A stretch of 64,000 nt of DNA, taken from positions 815,001-879,000 of the forward strand of contig NZ_CP101527.1 in assembly GCF_026427595.1 (NCBI RefSeq), given 5' to 3'. The notes under the pieces were generated by a model, which was not told the origin of the DNA, made no database searches, and saw only the letters and a program-made list of their open reading frames with translations. Origin of the DNA: Alkalimarinus sediminis. Lineage in GTDB: Bacteria > Pseudomonadota > Gammaproteobacteria > Pseudomonadales > Oleiphilaceae. Of the stretch, positions 8,114-18,027 are shown piece after piece. Numbering within the stretch: the stretch's first letter is position 1; every line of letters begins with the position of its first letter. The translations under genes were made by a program, and so were the position numbers.

Positions 8114-8308
8114 GCATTGATTTAAAATTTTTTGTCTATCTTTCTGCTCGACATGCTTACCTTCTATTAATGGAGGTTTTAACCCCTTATTGAAGCGCCT
8201 TGTATCATTGCTTATGCTGCTCAGATGTACCCACTGTAACATTGAAATAATGGCTCCAAGCTTTATGTCTATGATATAGTCCAACATCAATTTTTATGGA
8301 TTACGATC

Positions 8309-8575
8309 ATGACATTTGAAGAGATTATTCAGAAAATAGACCCGCAAATTTATAAAAATCTTCGTCAAGCAATCGAGCTTGGCAAGTGGCCAGACGGTAG
8401 AGTGCTGACTCGCGAGCAAAAAGAGATCTCAATGCAGGCCGTTATCTATTATGAGAATAAAGCTGATATTCCAGAATCAGAGCGCATTGGTTTTATTGAT
8501 CGAACCAAAGTAGAAGCAACTCCTTGTGCATCCTCCTCAGACACTCAAACCGTAGACGTAATAAACGTTAGTTAA
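8309..8575 (+). CDS. yeaC: YeaC family protein (DUF1315)
   Basis: The 88-residue protein matches the small DUF1315 family, represented by E. coli YeaC, whose function is unknown. The characteristic core is AIELGKWPDGRVLTREQKE (residues 21-39), followed by a helix ending in YYENK. The last 30 residues are variable and look disordered. It is cytoplasmic, with no signal peptide. It precedes the DUF2797 gene by 41 bases and is probably co-transcribed with it. Confidence 0.88.
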   Translation: MTFEEIIQKIDPQIYKNLRQAIELGKWPDGRVLTREQKEISMQAVIYYENKADIPESERIGFIDRTKVEATPCASSSDTQTVDVINVS

Positions 8576-8616
8576 CGAGTGTTTGTCTGTTTTTCTAAAT
8601 TGAATAGGCGGTTTAC

Positions 8617-9447
8617 GTGACGTTATTAGGTGAAGGCCCTTTGTCAAAGATGGCTGTGTCATTGGAGCAACCCATTAGCTACACGCTAATATTAGGTGAC
8701 TCTTCCTTGAATCTGAATGAGCTAGTTGGAGAGCAAATTAAGATTCAATATCAAGGTAAAATTACCTGTTCTAATTGTGGTAGAAATACCAAGAAAAGTT
8801 TTTCGCAAGGCTACTGCTACCCTTGCTTCTCAAAACTGGCGTCATGTGATACCTGCATTATGAGTCCAGAAAAGTGCCATTATGCGGCCGGTACCTGCAG
8901 AGAGCCTGAGTGGGGTGAGACTCACTGCATGACGCCTCATATTGTCTATTTAGCTAACTCATCAGGCGTTAAGGTTGGTATTACTCGAGAAACTCAAGTG
9001 CCTACCCGATGGATTGACCAAGGAGCAATTGAGGCGATACCTGTATTTCGCGTGTCAACTCGTCATCTATCTGGGTTGGTTGAAGTGGTGTTTAAGCAGC
9101 ATGTTACTGATCGAACCAACTGGCGTGCAATGCTGAAAGGACAGGTTGCCGAGTTAGATATGCTGGCAGAGCGTGATCGTTTGTTGGCGTTGGTCGATGC
9201 TGATATCCAACAAATACGGGATGCACACCCAGAAGAAGTTATTGAGCTTGTAGACGTAGAGCATAAAACCCCGATGCAGTATCCGGTGGATGTCTGGCCA
9301 GAAAAAGTGGTTTCATTAAACTTGGATAAAACACCTGAAGTTTCAGGGCAGCTGATGGGAATAAAAGGTCAATACCTAATACTCGACAGTGGTTGCATAA
9401 ATATAAGAAAGTTCGGCTCTTACCATGTTGAGGTTTCTCGATATTAG
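8617..9447 (+). CDS. DUF2797 family zinc-binding-like protein
   Basis: The 276-residue protein belongs to the DUF2797 family, of unknown function. Nine cysteines cluster between residues 51 and 104: CSNC and CYPC first, then CDTC, two single cysteines and a final ETHC. This suggests two metal sites, most likely zinc. After them comes a segment VYLANSSGVKVGITRETQVPTRW that resembles the GIY-YIG fold core (YLA ... VGIT ... RW); this resemblance is my observation. The start is GTG at 8617. It lies between yeaC and pepN, an arrangement common in related genomes. Confidence 0.85.
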   Translation: MTLLGEGPLSKMAVSLEQPISYTLILGDSSLNLNELVGEQIKIQYQGKITCSNCGRNTKKSFSQGYCYPCFSKLASCDTCIMSPEKCHYAAGTCREPEWGETHCMTPHIVYLANSSGVKVGITRETQVPTRWIDQGAIEAIPVFRVSTRHLSGLVEVVFKQHVTDRTNWRAMLKGQVAELDMLAERDRLLALVDADIQQIRDAHPEEVIELVDVEHKTPMQYPVDVWPEKVVSLNLDKTPEVSGQLMGIKGQYLILDSGCINIRKFGSYHVEVSRY

Positions 9448-9563
9448 CGATAACCTGTGAACGCTCCGTTACTAATACCTGTTATATGTTCATTGTGTCC
9501 CGGTATTAACACCTTGTTTTTACGATTCAAACGTATCTATTAATATTATAAGTAGGCCAGGGA

Positions 9564-12221
9564 ATGAAAGAAGCTCAGCCACGCACTATTTTCCTTAAAG
9601 ATTATAAAAAGCCTCCATTTCTAATCGACGAAACGGTACTCCACTTTGATTTAAGTGAGCAGGGCGCTACCGTTAAATCTCGACTCTCGATTAGGCGAAA
9701 CCCTGATGCAGATACTGCCCCACAAGACCTCTATTTAGATGGGGTTGACCTAGAGTTAGCAGCCATAGCAATTGATGGTGTTGAACTTTCAGGTAGCGGC
9801 TATGAGCTCATCGCTGAAGGTTTGCGAGTTATTGATGTAGCGGATAACTTTTTACTGGAGTGTGAAACGCGCATAAAACCGCATGAAAATACCTGTTTGG
9901 AAGGGCTGTATAAGTCATCTTCGATGTTTTGTACTCAGTGTGAAGCTGAAGGGTTTCGAAGAATTACTTATTATCTTGATCGCCCAGATGTTATGTCTCG
10001 CTTCACTACCACGATTGTTGCCGATAAAAATCTATACCCGATATTGCTATCCAATGGCAATCAGGTTGAAAGGGGGGATCTGGACGCAGATCGCCATTTT
10101 GTGACATGGGAAGATCCCTTCCGTAAACCTTGTTATTTGTTTGCATTGGTTGCCGGTGATCTGCTTAATATCGATGATGAATATACAACGATGTCTGGCC
10201 GCAAAGTCGCGCTAAGGATGTTTGTTGAACCTCAAAATAAAGATAAGTGTAGCCATGCATTGAACTCGCTCAAAGCGTCAATGAAGTGGGATGAAGAGGT
10301 TTACGGCAGGGAGTATGATCTTGATATTTTCATGATTGTTGCTGTTGACGACTTCAATATGGGCGCGATGGAAAATAAAGGCTTGAATATATTCAACTCT
10401 TCATGTGTTTTAGCAAAACCTGATACCGCTACAGATGCCACTTATCAGCGGATTGAAGCAATAGTCGCGCACGAATACTTTCACAACTGGTCTGGTAACC
10501 GGGTAACGTGCCGAGACTGGTTTCAGCTTAGCTTAAAAGAAGGGTTTACTGTTTTTCGGGATGCTGAGTTCTCGGCAGATATGAACTCTCGGACCGTTAA
10601 GCGAATCGAAGATGTAAACCTTCTTCGTACAGCTCAGTTTGCTGAAGATGCCGGGCCAATGTCTCACCCAGTGAGGCCTGCATCGTTTATCGAAATCTCC
10701 AACTTTTACACGTTAACTATCTATGAGAAAGGCGCCGAAGTTGTAGGGATGATCTATCGACTGCTAGGTGCCGAGTTATTTAGAAAAGGTAGTGATCTCT
10801 ATTTTGAGCGACATGATGGCCAGGCGGTTACAACTGACGACTTTGTTCAGGCTATGCAAGATGCTAGTGGTAAAGATCTGACGCAATTCAAACGTTGGTA
10901 TGACCTTGCGGGCACGCCTGTTATCGCCGTTGATTACGAATATGATCAGGATGGGCAAACCTTTACGCTCAAGCTGTCGCAGTCATGTCCGTCAACTGCC
11001 GGAGATGTTGTCGAGAAACCATTTCATATCCCATTCTCATTCGCACTACTCGATAACAACGGCTGCAATATACCCTTAATACAAGATGACGATGCCGTAT
11101 TTGCAAATGCCCCGACTGAGTTGGTGTTAGATTTTGTCAAGACGGAGCAAATATTCACGTTTCAGCATATAGAAAAGAGACCAATACCTTCTCTGTTGCG
11201 AGGTTTTTCAGCGCCTGTACGAATTAAAAATACCTACAGTCGAGATGAGTTGCTCTTTTTAATGAGTAATGAGACCGATGGCTTTAACCGATGGGATGCA
11301 GGCCAAAAATTAGCAGTCGAGATTATTCGTGAAGTGGCAGAGAGTTATGCACAAGGCGCTGAGCTTACAGTGGATCAACGATTGATTGAGGCCTATCGAG
11401 GCTTGCTGGTGAGTGAGTCGATCGATAAAGCTCTGCTATCGAAGATGCTGTTATTGCCGACTGAGTCCTATTTGATAGAGCTCTCAGAGACTGCAAATGT
11501 AGACGCGATACATCATGCTAGAAACTTTGTACGCGATACAGTGGCAAAAGCGCTTAAGTCTGAACTGCTGAAGTGTTACCAAGATAACTTGGAAGCAGAA
11601 ACGGCTTATAGTGCAGACTTTAGATCTATTGCAAAACGTTCTTTAAAAAATATTGCGCTAGGGCTCCTGTTATCTATCGGGGACGCTGAAGCGCTGACAC
11701 TTGCTGAGACTCAATTCGCCACAGCGGAGAATATGACCGACGAAAGTGCATCGCTCATAGCATTGGTTAATTCAGACTTTATTGCTCCGAGAGAGGCTGC
11801 ACTTGAGACGTTTTACGCCAAATGGAAAGCAGACCCGCAGGTAGTAGAGCAGTGGTTATCTATTCAGTGCGGTAGTGTTAAGTCGGGTTCACTGGAAGCG
11901 GTTAAACGTTTAATGTCTCATGAAGCATTTGATATTAAAAACCCTAATAAGGTTAGATCGGTGATTGGTGCTTTCTGCAATCAGAATATCGTTAGCTTTC
12001 ATAATGCCAATGGTCAAGGTTATGCATTTTTGGCCGACAATGTTATTAAGCTTAATAAACTCAACCCGCAAATCGCATCAAGATTGGTAACACCGCTAAC
12101 GCGATGGAAAAAGTTTGATGAGCAACGACAAGCACTAATGCAGGCACAGTTGAAGCGCATTTTAGACGAAGAAAACTTATCCAAAGATGTCTATGAGGTG
12201 GTTTCAAAAAGCATAAAGTAA
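9564..12221 (+). CDS. pepN: Aminopeptidase N (M1 family)
   Basis: This zinc metallopeptidase removes N-terminal residues from peptides in the cytoplasm and serves peptide turnover. At 885 residues it is slightly longer than E. coli PepN (870). The exopeptidase motif GAMEN is at 267-271. The zinc site HEYFH is at 303-307 with the third ligand Glu 326 in LKEGFT, and the transition-state tyrosine should be in the NFYTLTIYEKGA segment. An all-helical C-terminal domain fills residues from about 545 on. The ATG follows AGGCCAGGGA. There is no signal peptide. Confidence 0.97.
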   Translation: MKEAQPRTIFLKDYKKPPFLIDETVLHFDLSEQGATVKSRLSIRRNPDADTAPQDLYLDGVDLELAAIAIDGVELSGSGYELIAEGLRVIDVADNFLLECETRIKPHENTCLEGLYKSSSMFCTQCEAEGFRRITYYLDRPDVMSRFTTTIVADKNLYPILLSNGNQVERGDLDADRHFVTWEDPFRKPCYLFALVAGDLLNIDDEYTTMSGRKVALRMFVEPQNKDKCSHALNSLKASMKWDEEVYGREYDLDIFMIVAVDDFNMGAMENKGLNIFNSSCVLAKPDTATDATYQRIEAIVAHEYFHNWSGNRVTCRDWFQLSLKEGFTVFRDAEFSADMNSRTVKRIEDVNLLRTAQFAEDAGPMSHPVRPASFIEISNFYTLTIYEKGAEVVGMIYRLLGAELFRKGSDLYFERHDGQAVTTDDFVQAMQDASGKDLTQFKRWYDLAGTPVIAVDYEYDQDGQTFTLKLSQSCPSTAGDVVEKPFHIPFSFALLDNNGCNIPLIQDDDAVFANAPTELVLDFVKTEQIFTFQHIEKRPIPSLLRGFSAPVRIKNTYSRDELLFLMSNETDGFNRWDAGQKLAVEIIREVAESYAQGAELTVDQRLIEAYRGLLVSESIDKALLSKMLLLPTESYLIELSETANVDAIHHARNFVRDTVAKALKSELLKCYQDNLEAETAYSADFRSIAKRSLKNIALGLLLSIGDAEALTLAETQFATAENMTDESASLIALVNSDFIAPREAALETFYAKWKADPQVVEQWLSIQCGSVKSGSLEAVKRLMSHEAFDIKNPNKVRSVIGAFCNQNIVSFHNANGQGYAFLADNVIKLNKLNPQIASRLVTPLTRWKKFDEQRQALMQAQLKRILDEENLSKDVYEVVSKSIK

Positions 12222-12599
12222 CAAAAATAGCACTTTGGACTGATAGACAGTCCGCCAAAATATGCTAAAAATAGATGAGGTAAGCATTACAATCTTCAAT
12301 TGCCTCAAAGAAAAAAGAGCTTAATGCTCGATAGACATGAACCGCGTTAGAGAAACGGTGGTAACACCGCTATCAACTGAGGTGGTGAGTGTTGGGTTTT
12401 GGGTGGGGGAGTAGGTCTCTGCCCAATTAGGATTGGCCGTGGCGAAACTAAAAGTAGTTATAACAACAATAATGGTTATAACAATAAGAGTGGCACAAGA
12501 ATAATAAAATTGCTTACGGAAAATATAACCGTGGACTTAGACCCACAGGTGTTAGGTTTTTATACCGATCATCAACTTTGATTTGTACTAGGTAATAAT
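12222..12599. other. Intergenic region upstream of the DUF1329 gene
   Basis: It begins with a short hairpin behind pepN (GGACT/AGTCC at about 12237-12254) that lacks a T run. Further on is a hairpin CGGTG-GTAA-CACCG near 12356. An AT-rich imperfect repeat (GTTATAACAA ... GGTTATAACAAT) follows near 12456-12485. The promoter of the envelope trio must lie in the last 150 bases; I could not fix it. A 60-codon frame at 12399-12581 is not convincing. Confidence 0.4.
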
Positions 12600-13982
12600 A
12601 TGCAGAAAAGAAAAATACTGCTTAGCGGCTTAATTGCATTCTCGCTACTATCGGCAGGCGCCAATGCAAAAGTCTCTTCTCAGGAGGCCCAGAAACTAAA
12701 AGGTGAGCTAACGCCTTTTGGTGGTATTAAGGCTGGAAATGAAGATAACACCATTCCTGAGTGGACTGGTGGAATAACTAAAGCACCTGATGGTTATAAA
12801 AAGTCTGGTCAGCACCATATCGATCCGTTCGCTGATGATAAAATATTATTTACTATTACCGCTCAAAATGTTGAGACTTACAAAGATAAATTAACACCTG
12901 GGCAGTTGGCGCTTTTTAAAACTTATCCAACAACCTACAAAATGCCTGTTTACCAATCAAGAAGAACCCAGTCGGCACCTAAATGGGTTGAAGATAATAT
13001 CTTCAAAAACGCAACCACTGGTGAGCTAGTGCGAGGCGGAGCGGGTATCAAAAATGCCTATGGTGGTGTTCCTTTTCCCATTTTAAGTGGTGATGAAAAT
13101 GAAAAAGGGCTGCAGGCTATTTGGAATCATAATACTCGCTGGCGCGGCGTATTTGTTACCAGACGCTCTTCAGAAGTAAATGTACAGCGTAACGGTGACT
13201 TTACACCGGTAACATCTCAGCAAGAACTGTTTTTTAACTACTACAACCCTGAAGGTAATGAGAAGAAACTTAAAAATATTCTTTTCTACTACCTATCATT
13301 TACGAAATCTCCAGCGCGTTTGGCGGGTGGGGCAGTTTTAATTCACGAAACAATGGATCAGGTTAAAGAGCCTCGTCAGGCGTGGGGTTATAACTCGGGC
13401 CAGCGTCGTGTACGTCGTGCCCCTAACCTAGCGTATGACTCACCAATTGCTGCGTCTGATAACTTGCGTACAGCTGATGATACAGACTTGTATAATGGCG
13501 CACCTGATCGATACGACTGGACATATAAAGGCCTGAGAGAGGTCTATATTCCTTATAATAGCTACAAAATGAGTCAGGGTGATGTTAAATACAAGACTCT
13601 GTTGGGCGTGTCGCATATCAACCCTGATCTTACTCGCTGGGAGTTGCATCGTGTACATGTAGTGGAAGCTAACCTCAAAAAAGGTGAGCGCCATATCTAT
13701 AAAAAACGTGTTTTCTATCTTGATGAAGATAGTTGGAATGCAACCATGGTTGATCAATATGATAACCGTGGAGAGCTTTGGCGCGTGAGTATGGCATTTT
13801 TGAAAAACTTCTATGAATTGCCTGGTGTATGGACTGCATTGGATGTTTTCTACGACTTGCAGGCTCGTCGTTATCATGTTCAAGGGTTAGACTCAGAAGA
13901 GCGTGAGACCCGCGTATTTGAGAACAAAATACCGAATACACGTTACTTTAAGCCGTCATCCCTTCGTAGAAGAGGCCGGTAA
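12600..13982 (+). CDS. DUF1329 envelope protein (LolA/LolB-like family)
   Basis: The 460-residue protein begins with a clear signal peptide (charged MQKRK, hydrophobic core, cleavage after about ANA at 23). The rest matches the DUF1329 family of periplasmic or outer-membrane proteins, related in fold to the LolA/LolB lipoprotein carriers. Recognisable parts are GNEDNTIPEWTGG near the N-terminus, the RRVRRAPN segment and the C-terminal ARRYHVQGLDSE. The family is regularly found next to RND/MMPL transporters and YCF48-like proteins, as here, and is thought to help move a lipophilic compound across the envelope. Usual clusters also carry a DUF1302 protein, which is absent next to this gene. Confidence 0.88.
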   Translation: MQKRKILLSGLIAFSLLSAGANAKVSSQEAQKLKGELTPFGGIKAGNEDNTIPEWTGGITKAPDGYKKSGQHHIDPFADDKILFTITAQNVETYKDKLTPGQLALFKTYPTTYKMPVYQSRRTQSAPKWVEDNIFKNATTGELVRGGAGIKNAYGGVPFPILSGDENEKGLQAIWNHNTRWRGVFVTRRSSEVNVQRNGDFTPVTSQQELFFNYYNPEGNEKKLKNILFYYLSFTKSPARLAGGAVLIHETMDQVKEPRQAWGYNSGQRRVRRAPNLAYDSPIAASDNLRTADDTDLYNGAPDRYDWTYKGLREVYIPYNSYKMSQGDVKYKTLLGVSHINPDLTRWELHRVHVVEANLKKGERHIYKKRVFYLDEDSWNATMVDQYDNRGELWRVSMAFLKNFYELPGVWTALDVFYDLQARRYHVQGLDSEERETRVFENKIPNTRYFKPSSLRRRGR

Positions 13983-13994
13983 TTATTAGTAAAC

Positions 13995-14034
13995 AGAGGG
14001 GGAAGAGCGATTAGGCTCTTTCCCTCTTTTTTAT
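13995..14034 (+). terminator. Intrinsic terminator behind the DUF1329 gene
   Basis: The stem AGAGGG..AAGAGC / GCTCTT.CCCTCT, with a small internal bulge, is followed by a T-rich tail. It may set the level of DUF1329 mRNA relative to the downstream genes. Confidence 0.8.
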
Positions 14035-14113
14035 TTAAAGTAAGGGATTAGTTGCGAACGGAACGGTTTTTACTATCCTAAATAATATTATCGTTATAAC
14101 AAAGGCTTCTCTA

Positions 14114-15259
14114 ATGAGACACTGCTTTCATAAGCTGTTAACACAGTTATTGGTTTTTTCTCTATTTTCTACTCTCTTTTCTTCTAATCTATATGCGTTA
14201 GAGGACGTGTTAGACACACCATCCATGAGCACGCAGATTGCCCATCAGTCGCTGTTGTTAGACGTTGTTGCTGCAGGCAATCGACTTGTGGCCGTTGGTG
14301 AGCGTGGACACATTATCTACTCTGATGACCAAGGCAGTACTTGGACGCAAGCGAGTGTGCCGGTCTCTGTTACATTGACTGCGGTGCATTTTCCGACTGA
14401 TACACAGGGTTGGGCAGTAGGGCATGGCGGCATCATTTTGCACTCTACTGACTCAGGTACTACTTGGGCGAAGCAGTTTGATGGAAACTTAGCTAATCAG
14501 CAGGTGATCGATCAGGCTGAAGAGCGAGTTGCGAAGATAGAGCAAGAGCTTGAGTCTGCACCAGAAGATCAGCAAGCAGATATTGAATTCCAGTTAGAGG
14601 AAGCACAGTTCGGTCTAGAAGATGCTCAGTTCGACGCAGAAACGGGCCCTAGTAAACCGTTGTTAGATGTATGGTTTGCTAACGAACTCAAGGGCTTTGC
14701 AGTCGGTGCTTACGGCTTTTTCTTTGCAACAGATGATGGTGGCAAAAATTGGTATAACGTTTCTAGCCGTATAGATAACCAAGATCGTTTTCATTTAAAC
14801 GCAATCTCTGAAGTTGTTGGGGGCTCACTATTTGTGGTGGGTGAAGCAGGAAACATCTTTAGAAGTAATGATATTGGTGATACCTGGGAGCGTGTTGACA
14901 GCCCTTATGAAGGCTCATTTTTTGGTGTGAATGGTACTGGAAACGTTAATGAAGTGTTGGTGTTTGGGTTGAGAGGTAATCTATATCGCTCAATTGATTT
15001 AGGTGCAAGCTGGACACGAATTAACACAGGTAATGAAGCTACCTTAATCGCAGCAGGGCAGGGTGATGATGGTATTGTTACGGTTGTGGGTAATTCAGGT
15101 ATTGTTCTCGTAAGTGGTAATGCGGGTGAGTCGTTTCAGGCTGTGGTTCGAGAGAATAGACAGGCTCTATCTGCTGTTCACTTGCTAGAAAATGGAAATT
15201 TCTTGTTAGTCGGTGAGCATGGCGTAGATATTAGTGGCCCGACAGGTCGGAATTTATAA
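14114..15259 (+). CDS. YCF48/BNR-repeat periplasmic protein
   Basis: The 381-residue protein has a signal peptide (residues 1-28, ending near LYA) and then repeated blade-like motifs of the type SDDQGSTWTQ, STDSGTTWAK, TDDGGKNWYN, SNDIGDTWER and SIDLGASWTR. These are the Asp-box turns of a beta-propeller as in YCF48/HCF136, a photosystem II assembly factor in phototrophs. In non-phototrophs such proteins sit beside RND transporters and probably act as periplasmic partners. A charged insertion (about residues 128-180, rich in Glu and Gln) breaks the propeller between the second and third motif and looks helical. It is followed by the RND gene after 135 bases. Confidence 0.85.
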   Translation: MRHCFHKLLTQLLVFSLFSTLFSSNLYALEDVLDTPSMSTQIAHQSLLLDVVAAGNRLVAVGERGHIIYSDDQGSTWTQASVPVSVTLTAVHFPTDTQGWAVGHGGIILHSTDSGTTWAKQFDGNLANQQVIDQAEERVAKIEQELESAPEDQQADIEFQLEEAQFGLEDAQFDAETGPSKPLLDVWFANELKGFAVGAYGFFFATDDGGKNWYNVSSRIDNQDRFHLNAISEVVGGSLFVVGEAGNIFRSNDIGDTWERVDSPYEGSFFGVNGTGNVNEVLVFGLRGNLYRSIDLGASWTRINTGNEATLIAAGQGDDGIVTVVGNSGIVLVSGNAGESFQAVVRENRQALSAVHLLENGNFLLVGEHGVDISGPTGRNL

Positions 15260-15394
15260 CATAGCTAATATATTTTTATAGTTTATAGACGTTTTTAACC
15301 GTTAGGCTAAGTTCTGTTTTTCGCTCTTTATTGATGCAAAATGAGCTAAACGTTAAAAATGAATTTGTCGTTTTTTGAGCAAGAGGAATAGTGA

Positions 15395-17791
15395 ATGTCA
15401 AACCCCAAGCATGATAAGGGTGAACACTATCTACTGACACCGAAGGCTGAGCCCTTCTTAGAGCGGGTTATCTTTAATAACCGTTTTGTTATCTTGGTTA
15501 TGTTCCTGTTTTTGACCGCATTTTTGGGATACAACGCGGTTAAGATAAAGCCAGACGCCTCTTTTGAGAGGCTAATACCACTCGAGCACCCGTTTATTAT
15601 TAACATGCTTGAGAATAGGTCAGATCTGGAAAACCTTGGTAACTCCATCAAGATAGCGGTGGCGGTCGAAGAGGGTGATATATTTACTGAAGAGTACATG
15701 AGTACCCTACAGAAAATTACGGATGAGGTTTTTTATCTTCCCGGGGTTAACCGAGCAGGACTGAAGTCAATTTGGACACCTAATGTTCGTTGGGTTGAAG
15801 TAACGGAAGAAGGGTTTCAGGGCGGGCCGGTTATTCCAGACGGTTACAATGGCTCACGCGATAGCTTGGAGAGTTTAAGGCAGAACATTCTTAAGTCTGG
15901 ACAAGTAGGTAGTTTGGTTGCTGATAACTTTAAATCAACCATTATTTATGCCCCGCTATTTGAAATTAACCCCGAGACGAATGAGCCGCTAGATTACAAA
16001 GCGTTTTCACTTGAGCTTGAAGAAAAGATTCGTGCAAAGTACGCAGAAAGCAATCCGAACATTAATATTCATATTATAGGGTTTGCGAAAAAGGTTGGTG
16101 ACTTGATCGAAGGGATCGGTTCCATCGCTATGTTTGCTTTGGTTACGATAACCTTAACAACACTATTTTTGTTTTGGTATTCACGTTGTTTCGCAGGAAC
16201 CATCGTACCGGTTATTACCTCTCTTGTAGCGGTTTTCTGGCAGCTAGGCATATTGCGTCTACTTGGATACGGCATGGATCCATACTCTGTTCTGGTACCA
16301 TTTTTGGTGTTTGCGATAGGGATTAGTCACGGTGTTCAGATAGTTAACCAGATGGCGGTAGAAGCAGCTAAGGGCTTTGACCCTATGACCTCCGCGAGAC
16401 TCGCTTTCAGACAACTTTATATTCCAGGTATGTTGGCATTGGTCAGCGATGCTATCGGATTCTTGACACTACTCTTTATTCAGATTGACGTTATTAGAGA
16501 TCTCGCAGTAGCTGCAGGTGTAGGTGTTGCGGTTATTATCGTAACCAACTTGGTTCTACATCCTCTAATTATGTCTTATGTGGGTATTAGTAAGGGGGGT
16601 ATTAAACACGTACAAAATCACGGTGAGAAGCAAGATCGTAAATGGCGTTTAATGTCATTTTTCTCTCATCCGAGTGTCGCGCCTATTTCAATTCTGATTG
16701 CTATTTTAGGTTTCGGTATTGGTATCTATTACCAGAAGGATCTTAAAATCGGTGATTTGGACAAAGGTGCTCCGGAGTTACGTGAAGACTCTCGCTACAA
16801 CGTCGATAATGAATACATAATCAGTAACTACAGTACCAGTGCTGATGTATTGGTGATTATGGTCGAAACGGAGAAAGAGAAGTGCACCGATTACCGCGTG
16901 ATGGATGCTATGGACAGGTTGCAATGGACTCTAGAAAACTCACCAGGTGTTGAGTCTACGGCATCGTTGGTCACTGTTTCTAAGCTAGTAACAAAAGCAC
17001 TTAATGAAGGTAACTTTAAGTGGTTTGAGCTGTCGCGTAACCAAACGATTATAAACTCGTCGATACAGCGTGCACCTGCAGGGTTGATAAATACCAATTG
17101 TGATATGACACCGGTATTGGCTTTCTTGAAAGACCATAAGGCTGAAACGCTGGACAGCGTTGTAGCTACAGTCGAGAAGTTCGTAGATGAAAACCCGAGT
17201 GAAGAGTTTAAATTCCTACTTGGAGCGGGTAACGCTGGTGTTGAAGCGGCGACCAACCAGGTTATCTCTAAAGCTAAAGATATGATGCTGTTTTTCGTTT
17301 ATGCAGTTGTGAGTACGCTGTGCTTTATTACATTCCGATCGATTAGGGCTGTGATATGTATTGTCACACCACTAGCGCTTACATCAGTCCTATGTGAGGC
17401 CTTAATGGCGCAACTAGGGATTGGTATTAAAGTGGCGACACTACCTGTAATTGCGTTGGGTGTAGGTATTGGGGTTGATTATGGTATCTATATTTATACC
17501 AAGTTGGAGAAGTTGCTGCTTGAGGGTAAACCTCTCCAAGAGGCATACTTTGAAACGCTTCGTACCACAGGTAAAGCCGTAGCATTTACCGGTGTGACGT
17601 TAGGTGTAGGTGTGTTTACATGGATATTCTCGCCTATCAAGTTCCAGGCGGATATGGGTGTACTTCTGTTCTTCATGTTCCTTTGGAATATGGTGGGTGC
17701 GCTTTGGTTGCTGCCTGCATTAGCAAGATTCTTGTTGCGACCCGATAAGATGATCGCTAAAGCTAAAAAAGCGGAAGCCAGTGGTAGTTAA
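15395..17791 (+). CDS. RND/MMPL-family transporter
   Basis: The 798-residue protein has the RND layout: one membrane helix near residue 30, a large periplasmic loop, five helices (about 240-400), a second helix-plus-loop and a final five-helix bundle (about 630-785). The conserved helix-4-like segment with its charged residue is GVGIGVDYGIYIYTK near 690; the equivalent in the first half is FAIGISHGVQI. Such two-loop transporters of the MMPL/HpnN type move lipids or other hydrophobic molecules out of the inner membrane using the proton gradient. With DUF1329 and YCF48 upstream it probably forms one export system of unknown cargo. Confidence 0.9.
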   Translation: MSNPKHDKGEHYLLTPKAEPFLERVIFNNRFVILVMFLFLTAFLGYNAVKIKPDASFERLIPLEHPFIINMLENRSDLENLGNSIKIAVAVEEGDIFTEEYMSTLQKITDEVFYLPGVNRAGLKSIWTPNVRWVEVTEEGFQGGPVIPDGYNGSRDSLESLRQNILKSGQVGSLVADNFKSTIIYAPLFEINPETNEPLDYKAFSLELEEKIRAKYAESNPNINIHIIGFAKKVGDLIEGIGSIAMFALVTITLTTLFLFWYSRCFAGTIVPVITSLVAVFWQLGILRLLGYGMDPYSVLVPFLVFAIGISHGVQIVNQMAVEAAKGFDPMTSARLAFRQLYIPGMLALVSDAIGFLTLLFIQIDVIRDLAVAAGVGVAVIIVTNLVLHPLIMSYVGISKGGIKHVQNHGEKQDRKWRLMSFFSHPSVAPISILIAILGFGIGIYYQKDLKIGDLDKGAPELREDSRYNVDNEYIISNYSTSADVLVIMVETEKEKCTDYRVMDAMDRLQWTLENSPGVESTASLVTVSKLVTKALNEGNFKWFELSRNQTIINSSIQRAPAGLINTNCDMTPVLAFLKDHKAETLDSVVATVEKFVDENPSEEFKFLLGAGNAGVEAATNQVISKAKDMMLFFVYAVVSTLCFITFRSIRAVICIVTPLALTSVLCEALMAQLGIGIKVATLPVIALGVGIGVDYGIYIYTKLEKLLLEGKPLQEAYFETLRTTGKAVAFTGVTLGVGVFTWIFSPIKFQADMGVLLFFMFLWNMVGALWLLPALARFLLRPDKMIAKAKKAEASGS

Positions 17792-17803
17792 TTTTAGTCA
17801 GTG

Positions 17804-17833
17804 AAAAAAAGCCCGTTATGCGGGCTTTTTTTA
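17804..17833 (+). terminator. Intrinsic terminator behind the RND gene
   Basis: GCCCG (17811-17815) / CGGGC (17821-17825), extended by A/T pairs and followed by a run of seven T. It closes the envelope trio. Confidence 0.92.
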
Positions 17834-18027
17834 TTTTGGTTGGGTGTATATTGCTGATTAAATACCATGCTATTTATGCTTAATTTACACTAACTACTTT
17901 ATTTTATTGCAGTTATAAGCTAGTTTTTAAGTTGTTTAACGTTGTGCGACTGTGTATAAAAACTATTTTTATTCTCGCCTTGTGCAAAGGTGAGAGGATT
18001 AAAGATAAAAGACAAAGGGAAATCAGT

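Larger units (their letters stand above)
7974..8308. other. Intergenic region holding a Fur-controlled small RNA on the minus strand
   Basis: Between the rhomboid gene and yeaC lies a self-contained minus-strand unit: promoter (8085-8113), overlapping Fur box (8081-8099), about 84 transcribed bases and an intrinsic terminator (7994-8024). The remaining part (8114-8308) should contain the plus-strand promoter of yeaC; I saw no clear -35/-10 pair for it. Confidence 0.6.

Noticed and set aside
8069-8290. Minus-strand frame of 73 codons over the Fur box
   Set aside because: It runs through the promoter and Fur box of the candidate small RNA, has no ribosome binding site and an unlikely composition.
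12399-12581. Open frame of 60 codons upstream of the DUF1329 gene
   Set aside because: Low-complexity Asn/Lys stretch from the AT-rich repeat, no ribosome binding site and no recognisable features; more likely leader DNA.
13440-13883. 147-codon minus-strand frame inside the DUF1329 gene
   Set aside because: It is antisense to a well-supported gene, and its composition is that of a shadow frame.
17932-18027. Upstream extension of the TAXI binding protein
   Set aside because: The longer form would bury the signal peptide; the ATG at 18028 has a clear ribosome binding site and a normal signal sequence.
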